Positions 43,201 through 51,530 of a DNA stretch of 64,000 nucleotides are shown piece after piece. The notes under the pieces were generated by a model. It saw nothing but the letters and a program-made list of their open reading frames with translations, had not been told where the DNA came from and did no database searches. The stretch is from assembly GCF_014642175.1 (NCBI RefSeq), contig NZ_BMIL01000003.1, forward strand, positions 1 to 64,000. Direction: 5' to 3'. Each line of letters begins with the position of its first letter. The first letter of the stretch is position 1. This DNA is from Pedobacter quisquiliarum (GTDB lineage Bacteria; Bacteroidota; Bacteroidia; Sphingobacteriales; Sphingobacteriaceae). A program made the translations under genes and the position numbers.

Positions 43201-43236
43201 AGAACATTCATGTTTGGATTACAGGCGAATTTCTAA
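40219..43236 (+). CDS. SusC/RagA-family TonB-dependent outer-membrane receptor
   Basis: A 1005-residue nutrient importer. A signal-like hydrophobic stretch lies near residues 14-37. Then come a carboxypeptidase-regulatory-like domain (V-K-G-K-I-T-D-K-T-G-T-P-L-P-G-A-T-V near 56), the TonB box region L-N-E-V-V-V-V-G-Y-G near 138, the plug (V-V-I-D-G-V-P-G-G near 214, Y-G-T-R-A-S-G-G-V-I-L-V-T-T near 253) and a long beta-barrel ending in F. No STN domain is present, so direct signalling to an anti-sigma factor is unlikely. It pairs with the SusD-like lipoprotein encoded 19 bp downstream. The glycan or peptide taken up is unknown. Confidence 0.95.
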   Translation: MNKTKGLEPWVSHGPTLKRAIVVLNLTGMLLLPGSSLFATTPVSAELKYKNWVRAAIQTNVKGKITDKTGTPLPGATVRVKGGSQAAVTNTDGDFSIANVTGNVVLVVSYTGYVTQEIPLNGRSQITVNLEEDAANLNEVVVVGYGSLDRKELTSSVSTLRQEDLIAGAVSPLIAIQGKVPGLNISSSNGTDPNAGVSLQLRGVNSVNASQGPLVVIDGVPGGDLNSVVKEDIESINVLRDASAAAIYGTRASGGVILVTTKRPQAGKPVVTFTSELFTETVRKRPEMLSAEEFVANGLGEDLGHRTDWYKEVTRDNPFSQRYVLSMSGGSENANLYTTLFKRNAKGIAIGSERDEIGGRINSNFKMFDGVAELSTNISYNQITADFGNNDVFNMALVLNPTETPYNASDITGYNVLVGGYDYWNPLAEVALRSDQRQYKYLLANTTLKINLTKDLFTSGTLGIKSNNDYGRYYRSAQHRESRLNGIDGYGSQDFNKYDDRIFEWTLNYNKRFGEHSINAVGGYSYQDFNGEGFNANNSNFPVDGIRENDLGTGTFLVDGRAGLGSFKNPTVKLAAFFGRVNYSFKDRYILTAAIRHEGSSKFAPGNRWGTFPGLSLGWRASEESFIKNLNVFDDLKFRAGYGETGNEGFNANVATRMYSADTWYLVNGNWIRTYGVRHNQNQNIRWEVKKEYNIGMDFAFFKRKLSGRFDYYKRKIDDLIYDISVSQPPAIHDKTTMNIGSMQNEGYEFELTYNAVNSSDWNYTTSLVASHNKSTLNSLYGSQTFSDRKGFPAPGSPGNAVRLYPGEQIGRFFIWQFAGFTPEGNWQLYDENNEVFDVTQRNKTNADKRFIGNGIPKLQLSWNHSVRYKNWDASVYLRSWLGYDVFNMIAMYYSLPNVQGQNVLKDAYEKHKDIRGEKELSDYWLEKGNFLKVDVISLGYTFNKNWVKPLKNLRLYASGRDLFVFTKYSGLDPEVNINGLEPGFEERNAYPKTRTFMFGLQANF

Positions 43237-43255
43237 CCTATTTAATAGATAAAAG

Positions 43256-44938
43256 ATGAAAAAGAAATACATATGGGCCATTGCACTTTCCGGAGTTTTG
43301 ATGGGAAGTTGTACCAAGCTTGAGCCGGAGTTCTACAGAGAGGTTACTCCAGAGACATTTTTTCAGAGCGAGAAAGATGTTCTCGCAGCCTTAAACAGGC
43401 CGTTTACACATGCATCCTGGTATATGGGTGAAGATAGGTGGCGCCTGCAGGAATATACCGCCGATAACTTTGCCATTACCACAAAGGGCCGGCATTGGTA
43501 TAATGGTGGTGAAAATGAGCGCTACCACTATCACCGCTGGACACCGGATGATGGCTGGATTTGGGGATCATGGCGCGGCACACTCATGGGCGTAGCGCTT
43601 GCGCTGGACACCAAGCAGGATCTTGAGAAACTGGATTATTCAAAGTTTGCACTGACGCAGGAAGATAAGGATGCCCATCTAAATCAGCTTAATACCCTGG
43701 CAGCTTATTTTTACTTAAGAGGGCTGGACTACTTCGGTGGAATGCCAATTTTTACCTCCTTAGATCAGGAGTCACTACCCAGGAATACAGATCAGGAACT
43801 GTTTAGTCACATCGAAGGCATCCTTAAAGAAGCCTTGACTAAACTGAAGAAAAAGCAGGCCGGCGAAACCGAAGAAGGTGTTTTGAAGCAGGCTGCGGCT
43901 GCTTCTATGCTTGCACAGCTGTACTTTAACGCGGAGGCGTATATTGGCAAGCCTATGTACACGGAAGCACAGCAACTTGCACAGGCAATCATAAACGGTG
44001 AGTATGGCACCTATACGCTGGATGCAACCTGGAACGGGCCACATGGCTTTGCCAATGACCGGTCTCCAGAGATCATCTGGTCGATACCTTCACAGTTCAA
44101 CCGACTACAGTACAGCTGGTTTTATGCAGACTTCTACCATTACAATACGAGGGAATATTTCAATACCGACATGGGTGCTAATAATGGAGCGCACCTAACA
44201 CCATCGCGGAAGCCTGATAGCACACTCTATAAAGCAGATTTCCAATTGGGGTCGCCGTTTGAAACATTCGATAATACCGACCTGCGTAAAAAACCTTACA
44301 AGTATTTAGGTAACGGCGGGTATGAAGGTATGTTTTTGAACGGTCCACACGTGTCACCTGCGGGAGCAGTTATCAAAGGCGGTGAGGAGTATAAAGATCA
44401 ACCTTTAGTGTTCCGGGATCAAGTGGCCAGGTTCTCAGAAGTTGGTCCGGGTAAGAAGTACAGCAGCATCGCACAGCTGGAATCTAAGATGTCGACTGGA
44501 GAGGAAAACACAGGTGTAAGACCAGTGAAGGTACCAATTCCGCCACTATCTGAAAATACACTTCGCTGGGGCGCGGACAATCCGGTGATTCGTCTGGCAG
44601 AGATTTACTACATGCTTGCGGAATGTAAATGGCGTGCCGGCGATCGTGCTGGAGCGGCTGACCTGATCAATAGTGTGCGTAAGCGTAACTTCCCTGGTGG
44701 CGTAGATCCAAACCCGGTTACAGCTGCAAATCTGGATCAGGATCGCTTCCTGGATGAATGGAGTATAGAATTCCTTGGTGAGGGCAGGAGAAGAACAGAC
44801 CTGATTCGATGGAAGGTTTTCACCTCCGGAAGATGGTGGGATCACCAGCCTTCAGGTTCTGCGCATTTGAATAGGTTCCCTGTTCCGACAGAAGCCATTT
44901 CAGGTAACAACAACCTGACGCAAAATCCTGGATACTAA
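43256..44938 (+). CDS. SusD/RagB-family nutrient-binding lipoprotein
   Basis: A 560-residue surface lipoprotein with lipobox M-G-S-C (Cys19). The SusD fold is visible: an N-terminal helical region (T-P-E-T-F-F-Q-S-E-K-D-V near 36), TPR-like helices (L-A-A-Y-F-Y-L-R-G-L-D-Y-F-G near 147) and the C-terminal L-A-E-I-Y-Y-M-L-A-E-C near 449 and D-E-W-S-I-E-F-L-G-E-G-R-R near 500. It caps the SusC-like receptor and binds substrate. No glycoside hydrolase, sulfatase or peptidase gene follows; the transcript ends at a terminator. Confidence 0.94.
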   Translation: MKKKYIWAIALSGVLMGSCTKLEPEFYREVTPETFFQSEKDVLAALNRPFTHASWYMGEDRWRLQEYTADNFAITTKGRHWYNGGENERYHYHRWTPDDGWIWGSWRGTLMGVALALDTKQDLEKLDYSKFALTQEDKDAHLNQLNTLAAYFYLRGLDYFGGMPIFTSLDQESLPRNTDQELFSHIEGILKEALTKLKKKQAGETEEGVLKQAAAASMLAQLYFNAEAYIGKPMYTEAQQLAQAIINGEYGTYTLDATWNGPHGFANDRSPEIIWSIPSQFNRLQYSWFYADFYHYNTREYFNTDMGANNGAHLTPSRKPDSTLYKADFQLGSPFETFDNTDLRKKPYKYLGNGGYEGMFLNGPHVSPAGAVIKGGEEYKDQPLVFRDQVARFSEVGPGKKYSSIAQLESKMSTGEENTGVRPVKVPIPPLSENTLRWGADNPVIRLAEIYYMLAECKWRAGDRAGAADLINSVRKRNFPGGVDPNPVTAANLDQDRFLDEWSIEFLGEGRRRTDLIRWKVFTSGRWWDHQPSGSAHLNRFPVPTEAISGNNNLTQNPGY

Positions 44939-44952
44939 GACAGGTATTAAAT

Positions 44953-44992
44953 AAAAAAGCCGTTTCTAGATGATAGAAACGGCTTTTTTGTT
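44953..44992. terminator. Bidirectional terminator between susD and tRNA-Met
   Basis: AAAAAAGCCGTTTCTA (44953-44968), loop GATGA, TAGAAACGGCTTTTTT (44974-44989). The 16-bp stem is perfect and has A and T ends, so it can stop transcripts from both strands. Confidence 0.9.
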
Positions 44993-44993
44993 G

Positions 44994-45067
44994 TGGGCCC
45001 ACCTGGGCTCGAACCAGGGACCAAAAGATTATGAGTCTTCTACTCTAACCAACTGAGCTATAGGCCC
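44994..45067 (-). tRNA. tRNA-Met (anticodon CAT)
   Basis: A 74-nt cloverleaf on the minus strand. Acceptor GGGCCTA pairs with TGGGCCC (one G-T pair), the D arm holds AGCTCAGTTGGTTAGAG, the anticodon loop CTCATAA has CAT at 45033-45031, and the T arm is CCTGGTTCGAGCCCAGG. CCA is not encoded. An elongator Met tRNA is the best call; a CAU tRNA-Ile with modified C cannot be excluded from sequence alone. Confidence 0.93.
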
Positions 45068-45136
45068 GCGTAAAATCGATGTTGATTTTGCGAGTGCAAT
45101 GTTACATATTTACATTCAATTTTGAAAACAGTTTTT

Positions 45137-45772
45137 ATGCAAAACATTAAAAATATTATTTTTGATTACGGTAATGTTATCTTCGAAATCAACTTCAAAA
45201 AGGCCCAGGTGGCTCTTGCTCAGCTAGGTATTGCCAATATTGAAGATTTTTTCGCTCATAAAACACACAATACTTTGTTTGATGACTTCGAAACGGCATC
45301 GATTTCTGAAGATGAATTCCGGGCCGGCATAAGGGCTGCAGCGGAAAACCCGAATCTGACTGATGCGGAAATTGATGCTGCCTGGAACAGCTTGTTAATT
45401 GGAGTTCCACCCACCATACACGACACCCTGTTGAAGGTGCGCGAGAAATACAGAACCTTCTTGCTGAGTAACAATAACGTCATCCATTACAAATACATCA
45501 TCAGCTACCTGGATCGCGAATTCGGCATGCCAGATAATAGCAGTCTTTTTGAGAAGACGTATTACTCACAAGACATGTTCTTGCGAAAACCTCATGTCGA
45601 GATATTCAAAAAGGTCATCCAGGAGAATGGTCTTGTCGCAGAAGAAACACTGTTCATTGATGATAGTCCACAACATCTTGTAGGTGCAAAACAGGCAGGT
45701 TTTCAAACCTTATTGATGGATGTGCATCCACGTGAGCTGGAATCCTTTCTCAAGAAACACCAGATATTATAA
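45137..45772 (+). CDS. HAD-superfamily hydrolase
   Basis: About 211 residues from ATG 45137 (an in-frame TTG at 45122 would add five). A cytosolic phosphatase-like fold: motif I I-I-F-D-Y-G-N-V near residue 6, with the nucleophile Asp but Gly in place of the usual second Asp, as in YihX-like members; motif II L-L-S-N-N near 110; Lys in R-K-P-H near 152; and motif IV F-I-D-D-S near 174 followed by N/L-V-G-A. Likely a small sugar-phosphate phosphatase; the substrate is unknown. Confidence 0.85.
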   Translation: MQNIKNIIFDYGNVIFEINFKKAQVALAQLGIANIEDFFAHKTHNTLFDDFETASISEDEFRAGIRAAAENPNLTDAEIDAAWNSLLIGVPPTIHDTLLKVREKYRTFLLSNNNVIHYKYIISYLDREFGMPDNSSLFEKTYYSQDMFLRKPHVEIFKKVIQENGLVAEETLFIDDSPQHLVGAKQAGFQTLLMDVHPRELESFLKKHQIL

Positions 45773-45830
45773 TTCCAAGACCAGCCACTAACGTTAATAG
45801 CTTATTTTTGAAGATTAAATAAAGAGCAAT

Positions 45831-46148
45831 ATGGAACAAAAAGAATTTAAGACGCTTGCCGAATTCTACCCCTTCTATTTATCGGAGCATCGTAATCTAA
45901 CCAGCAGGATCCTACACTTCATCGGTACCGGCCTGGTTATCCTGTGTTTCATTACAGCCATACTGTTTCATACCTATCTCTTCCTGCTAGCCATGCCAGT
46001 TGTTGGCTATGGATTTGCCTGGGTAGGCCATTTCTTCTTCGAAAAGAACAAACCGGCAACTTTTAAGTATCCCCGATTTAGTCTTGCGAGCGACTTCATC
46101 CTTTTCTGGGATCTGCTGTCCGGGAAGCAGGCTTTTCGCGTTAAGTAA
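45831..46148 (+). CDS. Mpo1-like (DUF962) membrane protein
   Basis: A 105-residue protein with the DUF962 pattern: F-Y-P-F-Y-L-S-E-H-R-N-L-T-S-R near residue 12, two hydrophobic helices (about 30-48 and 50-68) and F-A-W-V-G-H-F-F-F-E-K-N-K-P-A-T-F near 64. The yeast relative Mpo1 is an iron-dependent dioxygenase that shortens 2-hydroxy fatty acids, using conserved His residues; H19 and H71 here fit. A lipid role is plausible for a sphingolipid-making bacterium but is inference. A TATTTTTG element lies at 45803-45810. Confidence 0.85.
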   Translation: MEQKEFKTLAEFYPFYLSEHRNLTSRILHFIGTGLVILCFITAILFHTYLFLLAMPVVGYGFAWVGHFFFEKNKPATFKYPRFSLASDFILFWDLLSGKQAFRVK

Positions 46149-46269
46149 TACGTTAATCTAGTACTTTCAATCCATTGTAGTTCTTTAGTACGCTTTTTGC
46201 GGACGTTTAGCAACCAAACTGTAGCGGGGCCATGAATCTAATTCTCCGCTATTTACTAGCTAAACTTGT

Positions 46270-47724
46270 ATGAAGAAAGCATGGATTAATAAGGAAGATT
46301 TTGCCGCATTGGGCATTAACGATGCCAAACTACAGACGAAATTTCAGCAGGTATGCAATGGGCTACTGAAGAAAAACGACATCTCTAAGCGGGAGCTGCT
46401 ATCTAAATTGGCGGAGGTAATAGAGAACCCGCTTGTTTTCGCGGACGAGAAAGGAAGTAAGTTTCGGTATTTAGCAGAGCTACTTCTGGCAAAGCAGCGA
46501 AAGGATGCATTACCGCAAACAGATTCAAAATCTTACGACCTCAAAGCTGCGACACCTGAATTCCCGATTTACGGAGCAGAACATATTGATCAAAAAGCCA
46601 TCGATCAAATGAATGTTGCCATGCGCCTGCCCATTTCCCTTGCTGGCGCACTGATGCCGGATGCACATTCCGGTTACGGACTGCCTATTGGAGGGGTACT
46701 AGCAACCGATACGAACACCATTATCCCTTACGCGGTGGGTGTCGACATTGCCTGTCGCATGTGCCTGAGTATTTACGACATTTCTGATCGCGCATTTGAA
46801 AAAGAGGCTAGCCGTCTGAAGACGATCCTTAACGAAAACACGGTATTTGGTGTGGGTGGCAAGAGCAGGAATTACTATGATACCAGCATCTTTGACCGGC
46901 ATGAATGGTCAGCCACCAAACTCATCAGAAGTTTAAAGGACAAAGCTTATGCGCAACTAGGTACTTCAGGAACCGGGAACCACTTTGTGGAATGGGGCAC
47001 CTTTAGTATCGCCGATGGTATGTTGGATGATCTGCCGGCCGGTAACTATCTGGCCTTACTATCTCACTCTGGATCTCGTGGTTTTGGCGCAACCATCGCC
47101 AACTATTATTCCAAGCTTGCGATGGAAAAAACAGTCCTGCCACGGGAGGCTCGTGAACTCGCCTGGTTGGATTTGAACAGCGCAGAAGGACAGGAGTACT
47201 GGATTTCGATGAATCTTGCTGGCGATTATGCCTCCGCAAATCACCACGAGATACATAATAAGATTTCTACAAAGCTACAGGCACAGCCCATTCTGCGCAT
47301 AGAGAACCATCATAATTTTGCATGGAAAGAGAAATTGTCTGATGGCAGGGAAGTGTTAGTCCACCGGAAAGGTGCTACCCCCGCAGGTGAAGGTGTGTTG
47401 GGGATTATACCTGGTTCCATGGCAAGTCCGGGTTTTCTGGTCAGAGGTAAGGGCAATCCGGCCGCCATAGATTCTGCTTCTCATGGTGCGGGGCGTTTGA
47501 TGAGCAGGAACCGTGCATTCAAAGAAATCAGCAAGGATGCTGTTCATGATTTGCTGAAAACACATGGCATAACGTTGCTTGGATCCGGCCTTGATGAGGC
47601 GCCAATGGTTTACAAAGACATCCATGCTGTTATGAAAGCACAGGGGGATTTGGTAGATGTTTTAGGTAGCTTCATGCCTAGAATTGTGAAAATGGCGGAC
47701 CCCAGGGAGCGCCCTGAGGATTAG
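46270..47724 (+). CDS. rtcB: RtcB-family RNA ligase
   Basis: A 484-residue member of the RtcB family, which joins 2',3'-cyclic phosphate or 3'-phosphate RNA ends to 5'-OH ends using GTP and Mn. Motifs: MPDAHSGYGLPIGGVLAT near residue 135, V-G-V-D-I-A-C-R-M near 157 (metal-binding Asp and Cys), GTGNHFVEWG near 236, LSHSGSRGFGATIA near 264 and S-H-G-A-G-R-L-M-S-R near 410, which holds the guanylated His. No archease or RtcA gene is adjacent. Role in tRNA repair or stress recovery is likely. Confidence 0.93.
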   Translation: MKKAWINKEDFAALGINDAKLQTKFQQVCNGLLKKNDISKRELLSKLAEVIENPLVFADEKGSKFRYLAELLLAKQRKDALPQTDSKSYDLKAATPEFPIYGAEHIDQKAIDQMNVAMRLPISLAGALMPDAHSGYGLPIGGVLATDTNTIIPYAVGVDIACRMCLSIYDISDRAFEKEASRLKTILNENTVFGVGGKSRNYYDTSIFDRHEWSATKLIRSLKDKAYAQLGTSGTGNHFVEWGTFSIADGMLDDLPAGNYLALLSHSGSRGFGATIANYYSKLAMEKTVLPREARELAWLDLNSAEGQEYWISMNLAGDYASANHHEIHNKISTKLQAQPILRIENHHNFAWKEKLSDGREVLVHRKGATPAGEGVLGIIPGSMASPGFLVRGKGNPAAIDSASHGAGRLMSRNRAFKEISKDAVHDLLKTHGITLLGSGLDEAPMVYKDIHAVMKAQGDLVDVLGSFMPRIVKMADPRERPED

Positions 47725-47797
47725 CAATGTTCAGGAAGCGAAATAATTGAAACTCCTTGAAAACATAATTGTTATATAATTAACTAAATATAAAATT

Positions 47798-48001
47798 ATG
47801 GAAAGAGAATATTTGCTGCGCATGCTCGAGACGATTGAACACCAGGAGAGCTCATCTATTTTAGGTGGCATGGAGCACGAGTACGAAGAGTTGGAAGCAC
47901 ATGGCTATGTGACCATTCACCGGGAACATGTACAACATTATGCCGTGCTTACGGCTATGGGTAAGTTGAAACTTCAGCAGCTTCGTGATGGCCTAGAGTA
48001 G
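47798..48001 (+). CDS. Small protein of unknown function, winged-helix-like
   Basis: 67 residues, acidic, without membrane segment. The end E-L-E-A-H-G-Y-V-T-I-H-R-E-H-V-Q-H-Y-A-V-L-T resembles the recognition helix and wing of small winged-helix domains, but the protein is too short to be sure. It lies 73 bp downstream of rtcB on the same strand and might be co-transcribed. Confidence 0.55.
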   Translation: MEREYLLRMLETIEHQESSSILGGMEHEYEELEAHGYVTIHREHVQHYAVLTAMGKLKLQQLRDGLE

Positions 48002-48142
48002 TCTGATGAAGCAGATACGTATTAACACTTTTCCAAATGTTGTATATACTGTTAATCAAATTATCGTAAACAAAAGGCCTGAATACCTGTAATATATAGC
48101 AAAAGAACCTAAATTATTATTCATTTAATCGGAGGACTAACT

Positions 48143-48391
48143 ATGGAATTACAAGACAACCCGCAACACAAAGAAGGACCTGTTGCAAGAACAATTGAAG
48201 AACAAACTGCTAAACTGCCATCTGATATATTTCTTTGGGCTGCGTTAGGATCTATGGGCGTCTCTTTAACATTAAAATGCCTTGGACAAAAACATACCGC
48301 ATTATTTGTTGGACAATGGGCTGCTCCATTTTTACTTTTAGGTATTTACAATAAGCTTGTGAAACTTGAAGGGCATGATAGCCAGAGCTAG
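48143..48391 (+). CDS. Small membrane protein of unknown function
   Basis: 82 residues with two hydrophobic segments (about 28-45 and 52-69) between a polar N-terminus (E-E-Q-T-A-K-L-P-S-D) and a short polar tail. The same layout is seen in many short Bacteroidota proteins of unknown role. GGAGGA sits about 10 nt upstream of the ATG, an unusually good Shine-Dalgarno-like sequence for this phylum. A terminator follows. Confidence 0.7.
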   Translation: MELQDNPQHKEGPVARTIEEQTAKLPSDIFLWAALGSMGVSLTLKCLGQKHTALFVGQWAAPFLLLGIYNKLVKLEGHDSQS

Positions 48392-48418
48392 TTAACTGAC
48401 CACAAACCAATAATATTT

Positions 48419-48448
48419 AAATCCCAAGTTTCGATTTGGGATTTTTTT
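48419..48448 (+). terminator. Intrinsic terminator
   Basis: AAATCCCAA (48419-48427) pairs with TTGGGATTT (48436-48444), then a T run. It ends 8 bp before the DUF3891 start and terminates the small membrane protein gene. Confidence 0.85.
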
Positions 48449-48456
48449 GTTTATCC

Positions 48457-49182
48457 ATGATTGTAAATTACACAGAAGCCGGCTGGCAAATAATCACACA
48501 ACGTGCACACGGATTGATTGCAGCGCAGATTTGTGCGCGCTGGAAAAACTCTAATCAACCAGCGCGCTGGTTGGAAACGCTCATCGCAACCGCTGAACAT
48601 GATGATGTGTATAACGAGTTCGAGGATGATCAGCTGTTGAACGAAAACGGCGGTCCGGTTGATTTTAAGATGACCGGATTCAGAGCAAACATGTGTAAGC
48701 GACAACTGGAAATGGCACTCACAAAGAGCCGCTACATCGCTTTACTTACAGCCAGACACATACATTTTGTGCATGGTAAGGATATCGCTGCAAAAGAATT
48801 TTGCAAGGAAATGAAGAAGCAGGAGCGGAAATGGTTGAAAGAGTCGGGCGCAACACTGGAGGATATTGATGCCTCCTACGAATTGCTTGAATTCTGTGAT
48901 GCTTTTTCTTTGCTGATCTGCCAAGGGTTGATTCAACCGGAACAAAGAAAGATAGAGATCAGTAATGGCCCCGATCAGAAGTCTTACGGTTTTTTCATGT
49001 CCGAAGATGGTGCTTTGGTCGTTGAAGACTGGCCGTTCGAGCCTGATGCTTTTACAGTTGTTTATGAATCAAGAACAATAGCGCAATTAACCTTCGAAAG
49101 TATTGCTGAATTCAAAAAAGCAGTAGATTTGGCGGAAGTTCATAATCATGAGCTTGTGATAAGGAAGAATAATGGAAAATAA
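48457..49182 (+). CDS. DUF3891 family protein
   Basis: About 241 residues from ATG 48457. It has the DUF3891 pattern: Q-R-A-H-G-L-I-A-A-Q-I near residue 15, T-A-E-H-D-D near 45 and a later I-H-F-V-H-G near 105. The spaced H, H-D-D and other acidic residues suggest a metal-dependent helical hydrolase-like fold, but no activity is known. A longer frame would begin with TTG at 48436 inside the preceding terminator, which is less likely. The end overlaps the next gene by 11 bp. Confidence 0.85.
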   Translation: MIVNYTEAGWQIITQRAHGLIAAQICARWKNSNQPARWLETLIATAEHDDVYNEFEDDQLLNENGGPVDFKMTGFRANMCKRQLEMALTKSRYIALLTARHIHFVHGKDIAAKEFCKEMKKQERKWLKESGATLEDIDASYELLEFCDAFSLLICQGLIQPEQRKIEISNGPDQKSYGFFMSEDGALVVEDWPFEPDAFTVVYESRTIAQLTFESIAEFKKAVDLAEVHNHELVIRKNNGK

Positions 49183-49639
49183 TTTTAGTGCAAAAATGCA
49201 GGCGCTTACCGACGATGAGTTGATGAATGTCATTATCGAAAAACGTTCCCACTACCAAGCGGAGGCGGTGGAAGCCGCAGATCGGGAGATGTATAAACGT
49301 GTGTTGCATAATCCTGCACTGACTGAGCGTATGCTGGAAAGAAGGAAGCTGCATGCCAACCCGCACGCTGCAACAGCACCGGAGATCTGGAAATCTGCGA
49401 AATGGGGTATCATGATTTTCTGTGTGCTGCTTTTTGTCTATGAGCTGATTTCCAAAAATTACAGCAGCGTTGTTTTTGTTATTCTGCTTAACTATTTCAT
49501 TGCGGGTTTCATCGTTAGAAAGTTAATCCTTCAAGGTAAAACCTTTGGCCATCCTTTTGTCTTTGGTCTTTTTGTATCCGCAATGCTGCTAATTGTTCGA
49601 TTTACGCTGGAGATGGTCTATCAGGCAATTTCTAAGTAG
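49172..49639 (+). CDS. Membrane protein of unknown function
   Basis: 155 residues. A soluble, helical N-terminal third (L-T-D-D-E-L-M-N-V-I near residue 9, typical of short Bacteroidota membrane proteins) is followed by three hydrophobic helices (about 75-92, 96-115, 127-147). Its start lies within the end of the DUF3891 gene, so the two are translationally coupled. The stop is 5 bp from that of the opposing lipoprotein gene. Confidence 0.68.
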   Translation: MENNFSAKMQALTDDELMNVIIEKRSHYQAEAVEAADREMYKRVLHNPALTERMLERRKLHANPHAATAPEIWKSAKWGIMIFCVLLFVYELISKNYSSVVFVILLNYFIAGFIVRKLILQGKTFGHPFVFGLFVSAMLLIVRFTLEMVYQAISK

Positions 49640-49644
49640 TCATT

Positions 49645-50514
49645 TCATTTGTAAGTGATTTTGAAGGTTTTCTGGTTATTGGCTGCATTTATTTGCGTGA
49701 TTGCCGAGGGGTAATCATCAACATTATACTGCATTTCAAACCTAAGATCTTCCGTAGTGTGGTTCTCGTGTTTTATTGATTGTAGATTTGATTTCTGGTT
49801 CAGCATGTAAAAGGCTGGGTGTTCAATGGCGATGAGTTGCGCATGGGTTACGTGTTTCAAAATCCCCTCAGAACCATCATATTGGAAAGACTGTAAGGTT
49901 GAGGTTTTAACTGCAGATTGACTACTAATTAGTTGCAGGTCGTCGTTGTACTTATGCTCCCTGCTTGAGGTAAGCATGTTCGTAAAATCATACCATTCTA
50001 TAGTTTTTATTTCCAAGTGATCTCCATAGCTAATCTGGTAGTTTCCTAAAAGTGTCTTCGCTTTGCCACCAGATGCCACTGCATATTGAATGGCCTTTAT
50101 AACTAAGCCATCAGCATTCGTCACATAATAGACATGGTAAATCAACTCGTCTTTCAAAAATCGTTGATACTCTTTTGGAAACCCATTATCATGATAGAGG
50201 ATCATTTCACGCGTTCCATTTGACTGCCGGATTTCCGTTAATCGATTACCGGTCACGGAATATTTGAATTCTACTTTTAAGTTGTCTGTCGTTATACTTT
50301 GAGGTATCAGGACCTTTTTTGTTGGGTTCGTCGGGTTTGTAGGCGTTGTAGGGTTAGTCGGTGTTGTTGGGCTTGCAGGATTTGGCGGGGTTCCGGGTGC
50401 GGTTGGCTTTTCGGGACCATCTGGCGCGGGCGAAGCACCTTTCTTTGTACAAGACACATGAAATAGTAAAAATATCATCAGCAATGCCGGTAAAGAAATT
50501 CTGAAATGTTTCAT
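49645..50514 (-). CDS. Lipoprotein with Pro/Thr-rich linker
   Basis: 289 residues. Lipobox F-H-V-S-C with Cys22 directs lipidation. Residues ~25-66 form a Pro/Thr/Asn-rich linker with a T-P-T-N-P-T repeat, which should hold the globular part away from the membrane. The C-terminal ~215 residues are beta-rich with YD/RHS-like spacing (F-K-Y-S-V-T-G-N-R-L-T-E-I, then L-E-I-K-T-I-E-W-Y-D), similar to Bacteroidota lipoproteins of unknown function. Monocistronic. Confidence 0.75.
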   Translation of the reverse strand: MKHFRISLPALLMIFLLFHVSCTKKGASPAPDGPEKPTAPGTPPNPASPTTPTNPTTPTNPTNPTKKVLIPQSITTDNLKVEFKYSVTGNRLTEIRQSNGTREMILYHDNGFPKEYQRFLKDELIYHVYYVTNADGLVIKAIQYAVASGGKAKTLLGNYQISYGDHLEIKTIEWYDFTNMLTSSREHKYNDDLQLISSQSAVKTSTLQSFQYDGSEGILKHVTHAQLIAIEHPAFYMLNQKSNLQSIKHENHTTEDLRFEMQYNVDDYPSAITQINAANNQKTFKITYK

Positions 50515-50696
50515 TCGGTTCCTGTTTAAATTAGCAGTTTATGAATTTGAATTTAAACTGGAACATTATCAATGCATTAACTGAAATTAGATTGAAACTT
50601 GTGTTTTAAGAAAACAATTTCACCTTTTCAGATATTTTCATGCATGTTTATACCTAGAATAAATATCTCTATATTCAGACTTTAATTTGTAACGTG

Positions 50697-51527
50697 ATGA
50701 TCATTGGTTTTTATCGGCAAATCTTATACATATCCTTGTTGGTCCTGGGATTTGCATTTCATGGGTTTTCTGCACAGGTAGATACGATATCAACCTATAG
50801 CGGCGCCATGAAGAAGAATATCAAATCTGTCGTTATTCTACCACAAGATTACAGCAAGGGAAAAACCTTCCCGGTGGTGTATTTACTGCATGGTTACAGT
50901 GATAATTATAGTAAATGGATCAGAACAGTTCCAAAGATTAAAGAACATGCCGATCAACTCAAGCTGATCATCATTTGTCCTGATGGTAATGCTTCAAGCT
51001 GGTATTTCGACAGCCCGGTAGATCCCAAATGGCAGTACGAAACATATCTGACAAAAGAGCTCATCCCTGATGTTGACAAGCGGTACCGTACGATTAATGA
51101 CCGGAAGGGCCGTGCAATAACAGGCTTGAGTATGGGTGGACATGGCGCATTGTACCTGGCCATTAAACATCAGGATCTTTTTTCGGCAGCAGGAAGCATG
51201 AGTGGTGGCGTGGATATTCGTCCATTTCCAGATAGTTGGGCGATAAAAGAACGTTTGGGTTCCTACCATGAAAATCCGGATAGTTGGGCCTCACATTCAG
51301 TAATTGAATTGACGCACCTCATTAAACCAGGTCAGCTCAGATTGATTATCGACTGTGGGAAGGATGATTTTTTCTACCGGGTGAATGTTGCGCTGCACGA
51401 CAAGCTGATGTACCAGAATGTCCCTCATGATTTCACAATCCGGCCTGGCGAACATAATTGGGAATACTGGGCAAACTCGATTGCTTTTCAGTTGTTATAT
51501 TTCAACAATTTATTTAATACCATATAA
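50697..51527 (+). CDS. Secreted alpha/beta-hydrolase, putative esterase (esterase D/antigen 85 type)
   Basis: A roughly 276-residue exported esterase. A hydrophobic N-terminal segment (about 6-26) is a signal or anchor. The core has F-P-V-V-Y-L-L-H-G-Y-S-D near residue 60 (oxyanion region), the nucleophile elbow G-L-S-M-G-G near 143, Asp in I-D-C-G-K-D-D near 220 and His in E-H-N-W-E-Y-W near 256. Family members remove acyl or feruloyl groups from sugars. ATG 50697 is chosen over the GTG just before it. It is 3 bp upstream of glgA, so the two may be co-transcribed. Confidence 0.86.
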   Translation: MIIGFYRQILYISLLVLGFAFHGFSAQVDTISTYSGAMKKNIKSVVILPQDYSKGKTFPVVYLLHGYSDNYSKWIRTVPKIKEHADQLKLIIICPDGNASSWYFDSPVDPKWQYETYLTKELIPDVDKRYRTINDRKGRAITGLSMGGHGALYLAIKHQDLFSAAGSMSGGVDIRPFPDSWAIKERLGSYHENPDSWASHSVIELTHLIKPGQLRLIIDCGKDDFFYRVNVALHDKLMYQNVPHDFTIRPGEHNWEYWANSIAFQLLYFNNLFNTI

Positions 51528-51530
51528 AAG

